64,000 nucleotides of DNA, taken from assembly GCF_947507565.1 (NCBI RefSeq), contig NC_089187.1:2232001-2296000 (forward strand), read 5' to 3'. Positions 46,757-61,186 of this stretch are shown here, piece by piece; position 1 is the stretch's first letter; each line of letters begins with the position of its first letter. Origin of the DNA: Oscarella lobularis. Taxonomy: Eukaryota; Porifera; Homoscleromorpha; Homosclerophorida; Oscarellidae. Below the pieces are notes generated by a model, which did not search any database, had not been told where the DNA came from, and saw nothing but the letters and a program-made list of their open reading frames with translations. A program made the translations under genes and the position numbers.

Positions 46757-48900
46757 TCAGACGCTTTCATTTCCAACCAGCTGACCAAACATGCCCGATT
46801 TCGCTTCTTGCCCAAACAGAGAATACAAACGAGGTCCCGGATCGCTCGTAGTACTCTCCTTGGCAACGCCCGAATCAACGACGCCATTCGCACCAAACGG
46901 ATTGTAGGAATTAAAAACGGGAAGCGGTTCAGTGAAGGGAGAATCATACATGGGCGATTTCAACAGGTCCTCCGTCACAAAACGACCCGGCTCGACGTCC
47001 TCTATTCTTAGCGCGGAAACCGTCGAAGTCGACTCGGTCTCTTTGGGTTTGCTACTACCGGACACCCACGTGCTCGACCCGGCGTCGACGGGCGGCGGGG
47101 GCGGCGGGGGCGGGGCAGTCAACGAAGGCCCGGATGCGTCATAGGAAATACTACAGGGTTTTAATACTTGTTTCATTGGTAAATACCAAGGACGCGATGA
47201 TGATGACGACGATGATGACGTCGGCGGTCTATAGGGTTTTCGCGTGGGCGGCGATTGGGGTCGCAGGTGCCGTGGCGACGGGTTGCTACAGTTCGACGAG
47301 GACGACGCTATGGATGACGTCGACGAGGCGCGTTGGACCGGTTGGTCGCGCCACGATGAAATCGTTTCGATTTGATGATGAGGAAAGTCCATTTCGAGTA
47401 AGGAAGGGGGCGCGGTTCCACTTCCTTTGGATCGTTTGTGATGATGATTGAGACGCGCTTCCAGTCGTTTCTGCTTCTCCTCTTCTTCTTTCTGCAGAAA
47501 AAAAGAAAAAAAACGAAGAGCGTGAGATGAGTTAATTAATTCTATACAGAGCATATGGACACTGATTTGTAGAACAAGCTACTTTGAAACCCTATTAGAG
47601 TAACCACACTAGAACTGACACTTCTCTTGGTTGCATGTGGCTACGTGGAGCATGATTACAAAGTCTCTTATGTAAACCGGATACATATACGTCGCGGTTA
47701 GAAAGTCTCTTGTGTAAACGGACTATAATAACATAGACATCAATGGCTATATGACATCAAAAAGTGGTCAGAAAGTCTCCTCATCTGTATCAAAGTCCCC
47801 AGTGCAATCAGACTAGACTAGACTATACCTATGCTATTGTAGATACTCTATAGACCCCCTCATGCACTTGCTTCTATGGTAACGAATTGTAGGTACATTG
47901 ATGTCTGAAGGTGCCAAAGTATCCATAGTAAGAAACGTCTCGTTACTACGTCAACTCTCGCGTATTCGCTTCCCCTCCCCCCCTCTCTCCCCGTAGAATA
48001 CAGTACCTCGCGAATAATTCTCTCCTGTTCCTTTCTCTCTCGTCGTTCCATCTTCTTCCGGGCTTTCTTCTCACGCCGATCTTCTTCGCGCTGCTCCTAT
48101 GGAGAAAAAGTGCGCATGGAGAGCCGGAAAATCGGCGGACGGCGGATCTTCTCTCACCATTTCACGACGTTTCACCTCTTCCTCCTCCTCGCGTCGTCTC
48201 CTCAAGTCATCATAGTCAAAATTCAAACTTCCCTATACACAAAGAAATAGAGATTCTCAACACAGTCCCTCAAAAAAAAAGGACTCTAGGGACGATAATA
48301 TACAATTCCCAAAATTCTGATTAACTAATTAGAAAAATTTTATTTTCCAACAACGCGAGAAAACTTGTCGCCTACATTCGACTATTCTACAAAAGCGAGT
48401 CAGCGCTCACCTGTTGCTGCGACGTCGGCCAACCGGACTTTTTCCTCTTCTTCCCGGATGCGAGAGAACCTGACGTCCCTATCGCCGTCGCGCGACGCCG
48501 TTCGGCGCCAGCGGTCGGCGAATGACCGGCCGACTACATAGAAAAAGAAGAGAAAGAAAGACGCGTTTACGATCGTTCCACGTGGGGGGAAGACGGTTGT
48601 GTGGCGCAGGGAGGGTGAAGGGGGGCGTGTACTGTACCCGTTGTTCGTTCGCCAGGACGCGTTTCGAGAGTCGGTTCGCCGTGAGCGTGATGACGATTGC
48701 CGAGAAGATGAGACTTTCGAACGACTGCGCGAAGGCGCGCGCGCGCGACGGAGAAATTGCGTTAGATACGAGTTCGAAGGCGCGTCGCTTTGTATCGTTC
48801 GGGTTACCTGGGTGATGAGGGGCACGACGACGCAACCGACGACGGAGCCGAAGACGCAGAAGACCGAGTATTGGTCGAAGAATCCTCGAGCGGCCGCCAT
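46757..48900 (-). CDS. Two-TM protein with coiled coil and Pro/Ser-rich tail, unidentified
   Basis: ATG 48900: MAAARGFFDQYSVFCVFGSV...VVPLITQ, a first TM. The next exon gives a second TM (SFESLIFSAIVITLTANRL) then SKRVLANEQRVQY. A basic exon (ERRRATAIGTSGSL...KKRKKSGWPTSQQQ), two charged coiled-coil exons (FDYDDLRRRREEEEEVKRREM; EDRREKKARKKMERRERKEQ) and a long last exon follow. The last exon (about 46757-47500) carries Ser-rich and Pro-rich runs (APPPPPPPP at about 47090-47115) and ends FGQLVGNESV, stop at 46757. I do not recognise it. The short N-terminal hairpin and long cytoplasmic tail would fit a membrane-anchored scaffold, but that is inference. The gap of about 300 bp to the myosin start holds nothing else seen. 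Confidence 0.65.
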
Positions 48901-49217
48901 GTTGATTTTTCGTTTCGCTGCGCTTTTTCGTTCGGGCGGGATGCGTTCGCGCGTGAGACGGCTTTTTATATTGAGCTGCTTGGCGCGGGCGATGCGTTGA
49001 GAAGCGTTCGCGTTGGCGCACGGGAACGAGACACGATAACAAGCCGGTCTCCTTAGAATGGAATATACGGGGGATGATTTGTTATTTCTACGTCGACAAT
49101 GATGACGTCGGTCGATGACGCTAGTATGAATAGGCGGTCCCCGTATTGGAAACTGACGTAAACCCGAGCGCGCGTAGAGTATACAGAAGTATACATGTAC
49201 TGTACAATTAAAAAATC

Positions 49218-52200
49218 TTACTGTCCACTCGTCCTGATTTTATTCGTATCGACATTAATCAACGAAGCTTCCAAAGAAGCCATTCTGTGCTTGAGACGAA
49301 CTCCCAGCCTATTATCACGACCGCGAAGGAATCCTGCCATTTGTTCCCTTCGAAATTCTCTAGAAGAAAGAGTCAAAACGTTACTAGCAACACAAAAGTC
49401 TTACCTTGGGATAAAACCGTGAGACGAAAACGAGCCAGTGACACTGGGCATTTTCTCATCAGCAAAACCCTCACTACAATAAAAATTAATAAATAGTTAA
49501 TTAATACACACTCAACTACCTGGGTGGAGGAAGAACGTCTTCGGGTTGTTTCGGTATAAAGTAATCATCCTTCATATTTTCAAAAGTTAGACGTCGAAAA
49601 CCGTCTTGAAAATCCCTAGATAATAATATGATATACGCAATTCAACGTCGACTATTGTCTGCTTACTCTCCCGGGTTTGGAGCGTCGTCTTCCGGTAGAT
49701 TTCCGTGCGGTTTGGGAGTTTCAGCAGGCAATAAATCGTCGTTGAACGGATCGCTCAACCGAGGCAGCCAGACCGACGAGAAGTAGGGCTGCGTGTTGGC
49801 GGCGACCAACGAGGAACTCGGAAACAATTTCCAATGCATGAACCCAGAAATAACATCCTAAGTACAAAAAATGATCCTAACGTTTTTATGGGGGCCTCTA
49901 CTATATGCACGTGGAAGAGGACTCTATGCTATTAAGGTTGCAAAGGGCCCCGGTTCGTTCTTCCTACCTGTTTGTCTAGTTTTGCTCTCGTTTGACACGC
50001 AGCCTCTTCTCTGACTGTCCTAAGGGGATACCAATTTTGCGGACTCAAAACGTAGTCGTCATCCACTTCTGAATAGGGTAGCGGCTGCAAGAAACGCTGT
50101 ACACCCGGCATGGGGCTCTATGAGATAAATTGCTAAATGCTGATTCTTTTTTTGGGTTAAAAGTTGCACTCACGAAAATGTGCAGGGGAGGCGCTAGGGA
50201 CTTTTCCGTCAAACTCATATCCGGTACGTAATCGGTAAAAGGTATTTCGTCATAGGTGTCTTTAGATTCTCGATCGTCTTTGTCTTCGTTTAATTTCAAG
50301 TGAAATAGTTCGTCCTTGGGGAGAGAGGGATGCGAGACCCCCCAACTATTGCGTGTATAGAGTCTCTTACGAGGGATTCCTCGCGCAGTTCTTTTTCCAA
50401 GAACGGATTTGTATAGTCAACAGATAAATCGAGAAGGGAATCCTCCCCATAGCCGCAAAGCAAATACTCAATAGGATTCTAAAAGAAAGAACTCAAACAA
50501 AACCCTCTATGTGCAGAGAGACTCACAGTAGTACTATACAAAGTGACGCATTGAGACGCTTTCACTTGACTATAGGGCGCTATTTCAACCAATTTATGCG
50601 ACTCAGGAGCCTTTTTTAAAAAAGACGAAGAATATTTCTTTATATATTTAGGTGGACGTCTTACTGACCAACTCGTCGACGACATGCGGATCTCTGTACT
50701 CAGGAAACGCGAACGGAACGACTCTGGTGACGTCGAAGAGAGAAGCCACGTGCTTGCGATCGATTTCCCGTTCTTCTTCGATAGCCAATTCAACTGGGTT
50801 GGTTATTCGAATTAGAAAAGAATAGAATAGCGAGTCTCTTACGTCGGGTTTTGAACGCGAAGTTTCCCTTTTTCCACTCCTCCATGAAATCGGCTAAGTA
50901 GGAGAGACGCTTTTGAGCTCGTCCACGAACAATAACCTATAAATAATAATAATAATAATAATAATACTGTGATGGCAATTGTTCCTTTCTTGCCTTTCTA
51001 GCAGCCTGAACAAATTGATCTAAGGCTCGTTGACGTCGTTGCCAGGGGTCATTTAGATACGACGAATCGAATGAAGGACGATGAGTAGGAGTCTAAAGAT
51101 TGCTTCTATATAGGTAAACAAGGCTCCCCCCTTGGATCTATTATTATACCTCCTTCGCTTTTCGTCTTGTTCTGTCTTTGAATAGAATGGTTTTTTCTCT
51201 ATTCGCATCTATTGACGGAAGCGGTTGTCTCAATTTTATCTAAAGCGTTCCAGCGTCGAAAACGTTCTCAAACCCTTTTCTAAATTGATTTTTTACTTGA
51301 TATATTTTATTTGCTTCTGTTCTTTCTTCTAGAATTTTTTCGCGGTCTTCTGCTGTCATAGAATCTTCTCCTAAACGCGTCATCCTGCGCAAGAAAAATG
51401 AATGACCAATGAGAATTGATTTTTGACAGACCATTTCAGTTGATTCATTTTCTCGTATTCGACAGTCTTCCGCACCAACTGATCAAAAACAGCTTCCTAA
51501 TAATAATAATAATAAACAAACGTGCCAAATTGAATATTTGAATTTATAAAAAACGACCTTCATTTGTCTCGAATTCAATTCACTCGTCGATTCACTTCCA
51601 CTCAACGTCACAACTACAAAGTCACCCAATAGAAATTAAATACTTCTCTTTATATATATGTACCTGATTTCAATTCAGCTGCTTTCAATTTTCCCGGCTT
51701 CTGATTCAATACGTGAGCGACGGCCGCGTGATTGTCTAATCTCTCAGGAAACCGAACTCCACTAACAACGACTCCCTACTAAATACATAGTAATTAATTA
51801 ATTAATAAGAATTATTCTCACCTTTGAACGCTTCACTTGGACTTGAGTTGTCGTCGTCGCCGCCCGACTCGCTCTCTTCTGTCTCACTCTACCCAATGGG
51901 GTTACGGAGCGAGGATCAAGGAATTCCTGTTGCAACTTGGATTCTCTTCTGACTGTTAGTTCTCTATAAAATCAAGTCAATGCTATATGTATATATCAAA
52001 GTAGACAAATGACTTTTTCAAGCCTGGAGCTGAGCTTCCGGTGACGGTACAGCGAAGTGGAGTCACGTTGAACTGGGAGACGTCCAACTGAAAGAACAAA
52101 TACTTATTAGAGAATTCGCTTATATCCGTATCTCTTACTTGAAGAATGCTGATTGCTGTAGAGAACGTCGTTGGAGAAAAGGCGACTGTAATTCTCGTTG

Positions 52201-53080
52201 AACCATTGGCTGGAATAATGCCTATATTGATTAATTAGCTGGCGTTTTTTGGGAGGAGGAGAAGGTGGCACCTGTCATTGGGGAGACTGAGACGGCAGGA
52301 TGTCTCTTCACAGCGCTGATTTCAAATTCGAATTCCACCGGAATGGGCGAAGACAAGACGAAGTTCTTACGTCTCCTACAATAAATAAATAAATAAATAA
52401 TTTAATTACTCCAACACTCACGTCGTTCCGACAGGGGTAGAAGGAAACGTCACTTTTCGAGGAAATTGAGAAAAATCCATAGTCGGATAAGCATAGATTG
52501 GAATCAACAGATTCTCGTCCCCCTTTTTTTTGGAGACACGTAATTTTAGAAAGAGAATTCAATATTGAAATTTTTAATTAACCTGGCAATGAATTCTAAT
52601 GTTGTCCTCGTAAAATCTATGCTCGCTACCATGGAAACCAACGGCGACATCGAAGCTAAGTCCGGGAACGAGACTTCCCTAATCAAAAAAAAAAAGAAAT
52701 TCTACTGTACACAACGAATTAATTATTCGTTGCTTAGGTAACCTTTGATTTGTAAACTGTACTGAATTCTTTCGTCGTTGGAGGGATGAGATGAACTCTC
52801 TGACATTCGCTCGACACGTTTTTGATTCTCTAAAGGAGCGTGTTTCGTTTTTTGAGGGAGGGCCCCCTTCCCGCGCGGCGCTTACGAGTATTCGAGTGCA
52901 CGTTTCGTTTTTTCGAAAGCCAGCGAAGTGAATCGTTGCCGGTTCGGCTTGAACGAGAGAGTTTCGGCCGATTTGTGTGAATATTTCTGCGAAATTAGCC
53001 GTTGGGGATCGTTTTCGAACGCGATTGCTGCCGAATCGACTCACTCGTTTCTGCCAAGTGATCTGGAACGGGAGAAAACG
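49218..53080 (-). CDS. CFAP221: Cilia- and flagella-associated protein 221 (PCDP1)
   Basis: Component of the C1d projection of the ciliary central pair, calmodulin-linked control of beating. Near the 5' end: ANFAEIFTQIGRNSLVQAEP and HFAGFRKNET, then QRVHLIPPTTKEFSTVY, GLSFDVAVGFHGSEHRFYED, YAYPTMDFSQFPRKVTFPS, IIPANGSTRITVAFSPTTFS and VSQFNVTPLRCTVTGSSAPG, an ASH/MSP-like beta-sandwich. Later exons: ELNSRQMKEAVFDQLVRKTVE, RMTRLGEDSMTAEDREKILEE, then the C-terminal blocks PLPYSEVDDDYVLSPQNWYP, DVISGFMHWKLFPSSSLVAA and EFRREQMAGFLRGRDNRLG, ending TNKIRTSGQ and TAA 49218. The first coding exon is not certain: an ATG at about 53120 (MAVQPSLSPLV) is in another frame and may belong to a short first exon. 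Confidence 0.85.
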
Positions 53081-53296
53081 AAGGAGGAGCCACTAAAGGA
53101 CTCAAACTCGGTTGTACAGCCATTGTCCGCCTCGTTGCCTTGGTTTCGAGCACGCGCAGTGGAATCAGTGAGAAACGTCAATAATAATACTGTAGATTTT
53201 TCCCTCGTATGTACAAAATAGTGCATCTTTCAAGGGAGTTCAGAACCAACCCTAAAAATAAGAAGAAATATTCAGGAAAAGCGAAATAGCAGCTGA

Positions 53297-56107
53297 CTAT
53301 TGAAAAATCACCAATTTCTCGGAGGTGCTAGTGAAAATTTTCTCTGCCTGATCGTCCGAATATCGACACACAGCCACCAAGACTTTAACCAGATTCTTTA
53401 GAATCAGTTACTTTAGAAATTCTCGCTAGTGCACATCAAAACGACTCACCTTTTTGTCTCGGCCCATAAGGAACTCAAAAAGAACGTTTCTCAGATACTA
53501 AAAGCCCCACTGGATAACGCTAAAAAATCCACATTGCCCCACGCACCTCTAACTCCTGCTCAGGAAGACCCTTCCCTGAATCTCGACCTAGATTGAACTC
53601 TAGTACGAATAGCAACACAAAAATGCTCCTACTTTCTTCTAAAGACTCAAACAGCTCCTCCTTTTCCTTCTCGAGCTTCTCTATTTGCTTATTCAGCTCC
53701 TTCGTGGTTTGGTCCAACGTTTTCTATAGACGCTCCAATAATAAATTTTATAAAAATCATCGTCGCAATACCTCCAAGTGATTGGCTCGATGCTTCGCAT
53801 CCTTTTCCTTCTGCTCATGCAAATGCAACGTTTTTCTATACTCGGTGACGTTTTTCTCCATAGCAGACACCTCCGATTTCTTAGCCTCCAACTCGGCACT
53901 AGAAAAATCAAGCCCAGATTATTATTATTATTATTATAAGATATATGTATCTTACTTCAGTGCCATTACTTCAACTCGAGCCCTCTCAGTCAGCTCCAAC
54001 TCCTGTACACAACACCATTCGCGTCTTATGCGCTCTAGAGTCGGCCCTTCTTACCCCCTCGGCTTCTCGCTCCTTTAGTTTATTCGTCAGCGTTTCTATT
54101 TCTCTCGCGTGTTTCTCTTTGACGACGTCGGCGTCTCTCACGCTCGTTTCCAGTTCCTTTTTCAATTCCTTCAATCGTTTTTCTCGAGTCTGAATTTTCT
54201 TTTTCAGTTCCGCCACCTGAGCTTCGTTGTCGCTCATTTTCGCCTCCAATTCGTTCACTCGATCGTCTCTCTTTTCGTTCGTTTCTCTGTTTCGATTCTC
54301 GAGCTCATCGCGGAGAGCATCTCTATCGCTCGCGAGATCGTTCATTGATTTCTCCTTTTCCTGCAACTCGTTGTTTAATTTCGACATTCTTTCGTCTCTT
54401 TCGTGAAGGTTTTTGGTCAGATCGCTTGCATTGGCCTCGAGTTCATTCGTCCGCTTGTCCTTATCTTCGATTTCTCCTCTCAACTGAAGCACCAATTCGC
54501 TGAGACCCTTGGCCCCGTCTTCGCGTCTCTCAATCTCCCCATTCAACGCGTCGATCTTAGCGGCGAATTCTTCCAAACGTACGTCCTTTTCCCTAAGCGT
54601 CGCATTCAGTTCAGTCTCCTGTCTTTTCAGCCCGTCCACCGTAGTCTCAAGTTCAACTATAGCCTTCCCTTTCGTCTCGAGCTCCTCGCCTAATCGCCGC
54701 TCTTCTTCGTTGAGGATTTTCTTGCTTTCCTCGCGCTCTCTACTCAGCTCATCTACCGTCTTCTGCAATTCATTCAGCCTCTTTTCCTTCTCCTTGATAT
54801 CAGCATCTCTACTAGCTATCTCCCCTCTCAACCGTTCTACTTCGTTGAGAATTTTCTCCTTTTCCTCGCGCTCCCTACTCAGTTCATCGACCGCCTTCTT
54901 TTTCTCGTCAATCTCAGCATCTCTACTAGCTATCTCCCCTCTCAACTCGTTGAAAATTTTCTCCTTTTCCTCAAGTTCCCTACTCAGCTCATCTACCGTC
55001 TTCTGCAATTCATTTAGCCTCTTTTCCTTCTCCTCGATCTCAGCATCCCTACTAGCTATCTCCCCTCTCAATCGTTCCACTTCGTTGAGAAGTTTCTCCT
55101 TTTCCTCTACCGTCTTCTGCAATTCGTTTAGCCTCTTTTCCTTCTCCTCAATCTCAGCATCTCTACTAGCTACCTCCCCTCTCAATCGTTCCACTTCGTC
55201 TTTTGACTCCGTTTCCTTCTTCGCCTTATCTCCCTCGTAGTGCTTCTTCATCGTCGCCAATTTCGCCTCCGCTTTTTTCCTCACGTCGCCCGCTTTCTCT
55301 CGCCATCCCTTACCCTCCGCTTCCACCTCGTCAAGCCGACGCTTCAATTGAGCACATTCCTCGACCAACGCCTGTCGTCCCTCATCGGCCTTCTCCTTTT
55401 CAGCCAGAGCCTCAGCTACCTGTTCCTGCGCCTCAATTTCGACATCCTGAAGTCTTTTAGCATGCAGCTCCTAAAAAAAAAATATATATATAGTTATTTA
55501 ATTAATAAGCCCATGGACTTTGATACTTCACGTACCTGCATTTGTTCCAGTTCCTGTCCTTTCTCCATAGCAACCATCGCCGACGCTTCGTGCTTGGCTT
55601 CCATTTCAGCCAACCGAGTCTCGACTTCCTTCACCCGTTCGTCCGCCTCAATTCCGGCGCTCTCCAAATCCTTTCTCAATCCGGCGATCTTCGCCTCCGC
55701 TTTCTTCTTCAACTCGGCCAACTTACCCTCCGCCGTCTCCAAAGCGCGACGCAATTCGCTCACTTCGACGCCCTTACGCTCCAACTCGCCGGACAACTCC
55801 GCCTGCGTCTCGACGACCAAACCGCGCGTCGCCTCCAATTTCTTCACGAGTTCAACTCTCACGTCGTCCAATTCGCCGATTCGCTGTCGAGCCGCCGTCA
55901 AATCGCGTTCCAAGGCTTCGGCGTCCGAGCGCGCCGCCTCGGATCGTTCGACGTCGACGAGCCGATTTTCCAGCGTTTTTAACTCGGTTTGAACTTTTTC
56001 TTTGACGGCTATCTCGATCGCTAGACTCTTTTCCGCGTCGACGGCCTGCTGTTTCAAACGAGAGAATTCGTTTTCGAATCTTTTCTATATAGACACAATA
56101 GGCTATT

Positions 56108-56138
<31 letters not shown>

Positions 56139-59100
56139 CCTGTAATTCGACGAGACCGACGTTCTTTTCCGTTCTCAATTTTTCCATTTCTTCGTTTAAT
56201 TCGTTTTCTCGACGTCTCGATTCGCCTTCCGCTTCGCTGAATTTTTTCTGCAGACCGGCGATTTTCGTTTCCGCTCGTTTTTTCAGCTCGGTCATCTTGT
56301 CGCGATGCTGTTGTCCGTATTCGCTCGCCATTTTCTCGACAATCGACTTCTTTTCCATTTCCAGCGCTTCGATTTGATTCTGATGCTCCTCTTCGCGTTC
56401 GCGTTCGCGTTCGGCTCGCACGCTCGCTTCCGTCAACGCCGCTTCTAATTGCGCTCCTTTCGACGTCACGTCCGCTTCGATTTGACGCAATTTCTCGACG
56501 AGTTTTTTTGATTCTTCGCCCTTGAGTGTTAGAGCGGATTCGAGTTTTTCTTTCTCTTCTAATGAACGTCTTAATTCGTCTGACGTCGTTTCGTTTTCTT
56601 TCGTCAGATTTTCGACCGTTTTTTCCAATTTTTGAATTTCTGTTTCTTTCGTTTCCAGGGCGCTTGATATTCTCGTCATTTCGTCGACTCTTTTCTCTAA
56701 TTTCTCCGCGTCTTCGTTCTTCGTTTCTAAAGCCGCTCGAAGTTCCGCTATCGATTTGTCTTTTTCCTCGACGATTTTCACGATTTCCTCCTTCTCGCTG
56801 TCGCTTCCCTTCATCATGTCGACAATCGTTTTCTCCTTCTCCGCTAATCCGAGTCGCAACTGCTCCAATTCGACTGCGACGTCCTTCGCTTCGTCGCTCT
56901 TTTTCTCCAATACATTTTTCATCGTTTCGATTTCTCGCTTTGAGTTCGTTTCTCGCGTCTCCAGCTCCCCCTTCAATCGCTCCAGCTCAACGTCTTTTAA
57001 TTCTACCTCATTTCGCGTCGTTTCGACGTCGTTTTGCAAAGCCGCAAGTCGGTCGCTCAGTCGTTTCGCTTCCTCCTCTTTATCGGCCGCCAATCGAACC
57101 ATTTCTTCTAATTCACCTTCCTATAAATACATATAAATAAATAAATAAATAAATCGTTACCTTGGTTTACCGCTGATTTTCTTTGCCCGTCCACTTCGTC
57201 GCGTATCTGTCCAATTTTCGTTTCCATGTCGCTGATTTCGGCTTCTCTTTGCTTCAATTCTTCTCTGAGTTGCTCCAGCTCGGTGTCTTTTTGTCTAACG
57301 GCGTCGTTCAATTTCCCGACGTTTTCTTCGTTTGAATTGACTTCCGTCTTCAAGTTGGCCAACGCTTCGGTTAATCTCTTCGCTTCCTCGTCCTTTTCAG
57401 CTGCAAGGCGTTCGCTTTCTTGATGAGCTTGTCTCCACTGAATCACTTCATCTTCCTAAGCATACATATATATGTATATATCTATTTCTCCTGTTTTTTC
57501 TACCGTTGATTTCTTATGTCCGTCGACTTCATTACGCATCGTTTCTATCCTCTCCTCCAAGCCGTTTACCTCGTTCGTCTTAATCTTTAACTCGTCTCGA
57601 AGTTGCTCCAATTCGACGTCTTTTCCCCGAGAAATTTCTTCAGCGGCTTCAACGTCTTTCTTCAAAACAGCCACCTCCTCGCCGAGCTTCTTCGCTTCGC
57701 CGTCCATTTCAGCTCTCAAGAGCAAAACATCCTTTTCCTATTAAAACACTCATCATACACAGTAGGATATTAGGATATTTATTACCTTTGATTCTTTCTC
57801 CCCTTCCACTTCGTCTCTCATGATCCGAACCTTCTCCTTCATGGCACTCAATTCCGCATCCATGTCCTCCTTTTCGACTAAAACCCGCTCCAATAAACGC
57901 TCCTTCTCGCCTATATTCTCCCGAAACGACTTCTCCAATTCGGCCAACGCCATTTCCTTACTCTTCTTCATCTCGCTGAACGTTATCTCCTTATCCTTGA
58001 CAACCGAATCGAGTTCCGCTTTCAAAATCCCCATCTCTCGACCGAACGTCGCCTCCTTCTCCTTCAGCATTTCCTCGACTTTCGTCTTCATTTTCTCGGC
58101 GGCAATTTTTCGCTGTTTTTTCATTTCGACGACGATTGCGTTCTTTTCCGCTTCCTTTTCGCGTTTCAACGCGTCGAGCGTCTCCTCGCGTTCGACGCGC
58201 AATCGTTCCATGAGATCTTCGCGTTCTTTTTCTTGGGACGTGATCGTCGATTTTAATTTCTGCTCCAGTTTTTCGGCGTCTTGCAATTTCGTTTCGAGAT
58301 CTTTTAGAGCGTTTTCTTTTTCCGTTGTGAGCATTTCGACGAGTTCTGCTTTGCTTTTTCTTAATTGTTCGATTTCCGTGGAGAAATCGGATTTTATTTT
58401 GGAAATTTCTGACGACTAAAATCGAATTAGAAAATACGAATTCTAAATTAAATTAACTTGCCTTGCTACTGTCTTCAAGCCCAGCTTTAAGCTTAGACTA
58501 GAATTAAAATTATTTATAATAAATATTATTGATTTTTTTTGCTTTTACGTTTTCCTCTTGGAGTCGTTCTACCTCTTCTTTTCTCTGCTTCATTGCGTCC
58601 TTCGCTCGCGCTAAAACCCCTTCCAGCTTCTGCACCTAAGTATTTTTGTCTATATAGACAAAAGAAATCAGGTCACGGCTTTAGGACTATACTCTCTCTT
58701 GCAGCGCCTTAGTCTTCTCCTTGTCCAGCTTATCAGTCTTTAAAATAAAACGTTATATAAACGTATGATGTTATCTAATAAGTTTACCTGATCAGAATTC
58801 TCAATGTGGCTTTTATCTTCTTCAGAAGTCGACGACGTCTTTAGAAGCTGAACCTAAATTTAGGAAAATCGGAACAAAAACTACTCCATATAAAATGAAC
58901 ATATTGTTATTTTACCTGTGTTTGTAGTGCCGTGATGGTGTGCTCTTTCTCCTCTAGATTCATTCTCAGCGTTTCTTCCATGTGAGCCTTGGCCTGCTGG
59001 TCCAATTGCTGAGCCTAACCCACCACCAAACTTTAATTAATTATTAATTAATTTTTTTTAAGAGCGCACCTCTTTCAATTCGGATATTCTTCTCAATGAT

Positions 59101-59203
59101 TTGTCCTGACTCTGTTGCAGCGTTAGTTCCAATTTCTCCTTCTCCTTCTGCAACGACTTGTACGACTCCATCAACTAAAGAAAAAATAAATAAATAAATA
59201 AAT

Positions 59204-59240
<37 letters not shown>

Positions 59241-59818
59241 CATATACCTCGCTAAATCTTCCCTTGTAACGGTACACCTGTTTGGCCTGCTTGATGGAAA
59301 AGCCAAGCAATTCGTCAGGACTCATCGTATCCAAATGACTCAAATCCAAATCCTCGGCGTCGCTAGAAGAAGTCTCGTTCGCTTTACCTGGAGACTAAAT
59401 AGAAAAAAATACAGAGAACTTGAAGGGGGAAAAAAAACCGATTTTTTCTCGCGTACCCCTGTTGCCGTTTCTATTACTTTTCTCTTCAATTTTCCTAACA
59501 TACTTCCTAATTGCCACGACTGGCTGTCTCCTCCTCCTCCTTTTCCCGTTTGAACTTTTCTCGCCCCATCCGGGCTGTTATTCTCCGTCGTCTCTTCCGC
59601 TTGTTTTTTGCCTTCTTTTGCGACGGCGACGTAATGTCCAGGCGCGTCGCTCGTCGAATTCGGGGCGGTCTAAATGCAGGGCTTCGGCGTTCCGCGATAG
59701 CAGGTGGCGAAGTGACACGTACGGTTGTCCCGTCGGAAGCGGCGTCGTCGTGTGCGCTTTCGGACTCTTTCGCGTCCTCTTTTGGGTCCTTGAGCTTGCT
59801 TTTGAGTCCTCTAAACAT
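53297..59818 (-). CDS. GOLGA4: GRIP-domain golgin, golgin-245 (GOLGA4) type
   Basis: Long trans-Golgi tether. ATG 59818 (MFRGLKSKLKDPKED) gives an amphipathic MF-x-x-LK start as in GOLGA1/GOLGA4. Next comes a conserved head: DLSHLDTMSPDELLGFSIKQA, RYKGRFSEL-MESYKSLQKEKEKLELTL, QSQDKSLRRISELKE, QQAKAHMEETLRM-EEKEHTITALQTQ. Most of the protein is heptad coiled coil in ~20 exons (54000-58420). The C-terminal exons encode the GRIP domain: LPEQELE / YLRNVLFEFLMGRDKK / NLVKVLVAVCRYSDDQAEKI, stop at 53297. GRIP binds Arl1-GTP. One large exon (54000-55470) contains tandem coiled-coil repeats. The next gene upstream is ARF. GOLGA4 is favoured over GOLGA1 by the head and length. Confidence 0.88.
54730..55200 (-). 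repeat. In-frame coiled-coil repeats inside the golgin
   Basis: Four to five tandem units, each about 35-45 residues, built from VERLRGEIASRDAEIEEKEK, then RLNELQKTVDELSRE, then EEKEKILNE. They differ by loss or gain of sub-blocks, and identity is visible at the DNA level. Recent expansion by unequal exchange lengthens the rod in steps of whole codons without breaking the frame. Confidence 0.85.
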
Positions 59819-60165
59819 TCGCTACATAAAAAGTACGCCGATCCCGGATGTGAAACGACGTCCCCGGATAGTACATGTTCATGACATAAGCACCCAAAAT
59901 TTATTAGCCAATGACACTGATCAACGAACTAATAAAGACACTATCTAAGACATTAAAGCAGTAAAGTACACAAAGAGTGATTGTGATAGGTATCTTACTA
60001 AACTGAAATCATATCAATTGCACACACCATTCAGCCAAGTAAGTAACAAGGCAAGTAGACACGTAAAAAACAAAAAAAGAACAAACATCAATTTCTAGCA
60101 CATCATTCCCCCATCCCACCCCAGAGTGCAAACAAAGAGACAATTTTTTGTGTGACTTGAATCTT

Positions 60166-61186
<1,021 letters not shown>

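Noticed and set aside
48479-49042. 187-codon Arg/Ser-rich minus-strand frame
   Set aside because: Overlaps the first exons of the two-TM gene in another frame and runs into its upstream region without splice consistency.
54509-55240. Long plus-strand Ser-rich open frame
   Set aside because: It is the antisense shadow of the Glu/Lys-rich golgin coiled coil; low-complexity Ser/Leu composition, no start context or splice structure of its own.
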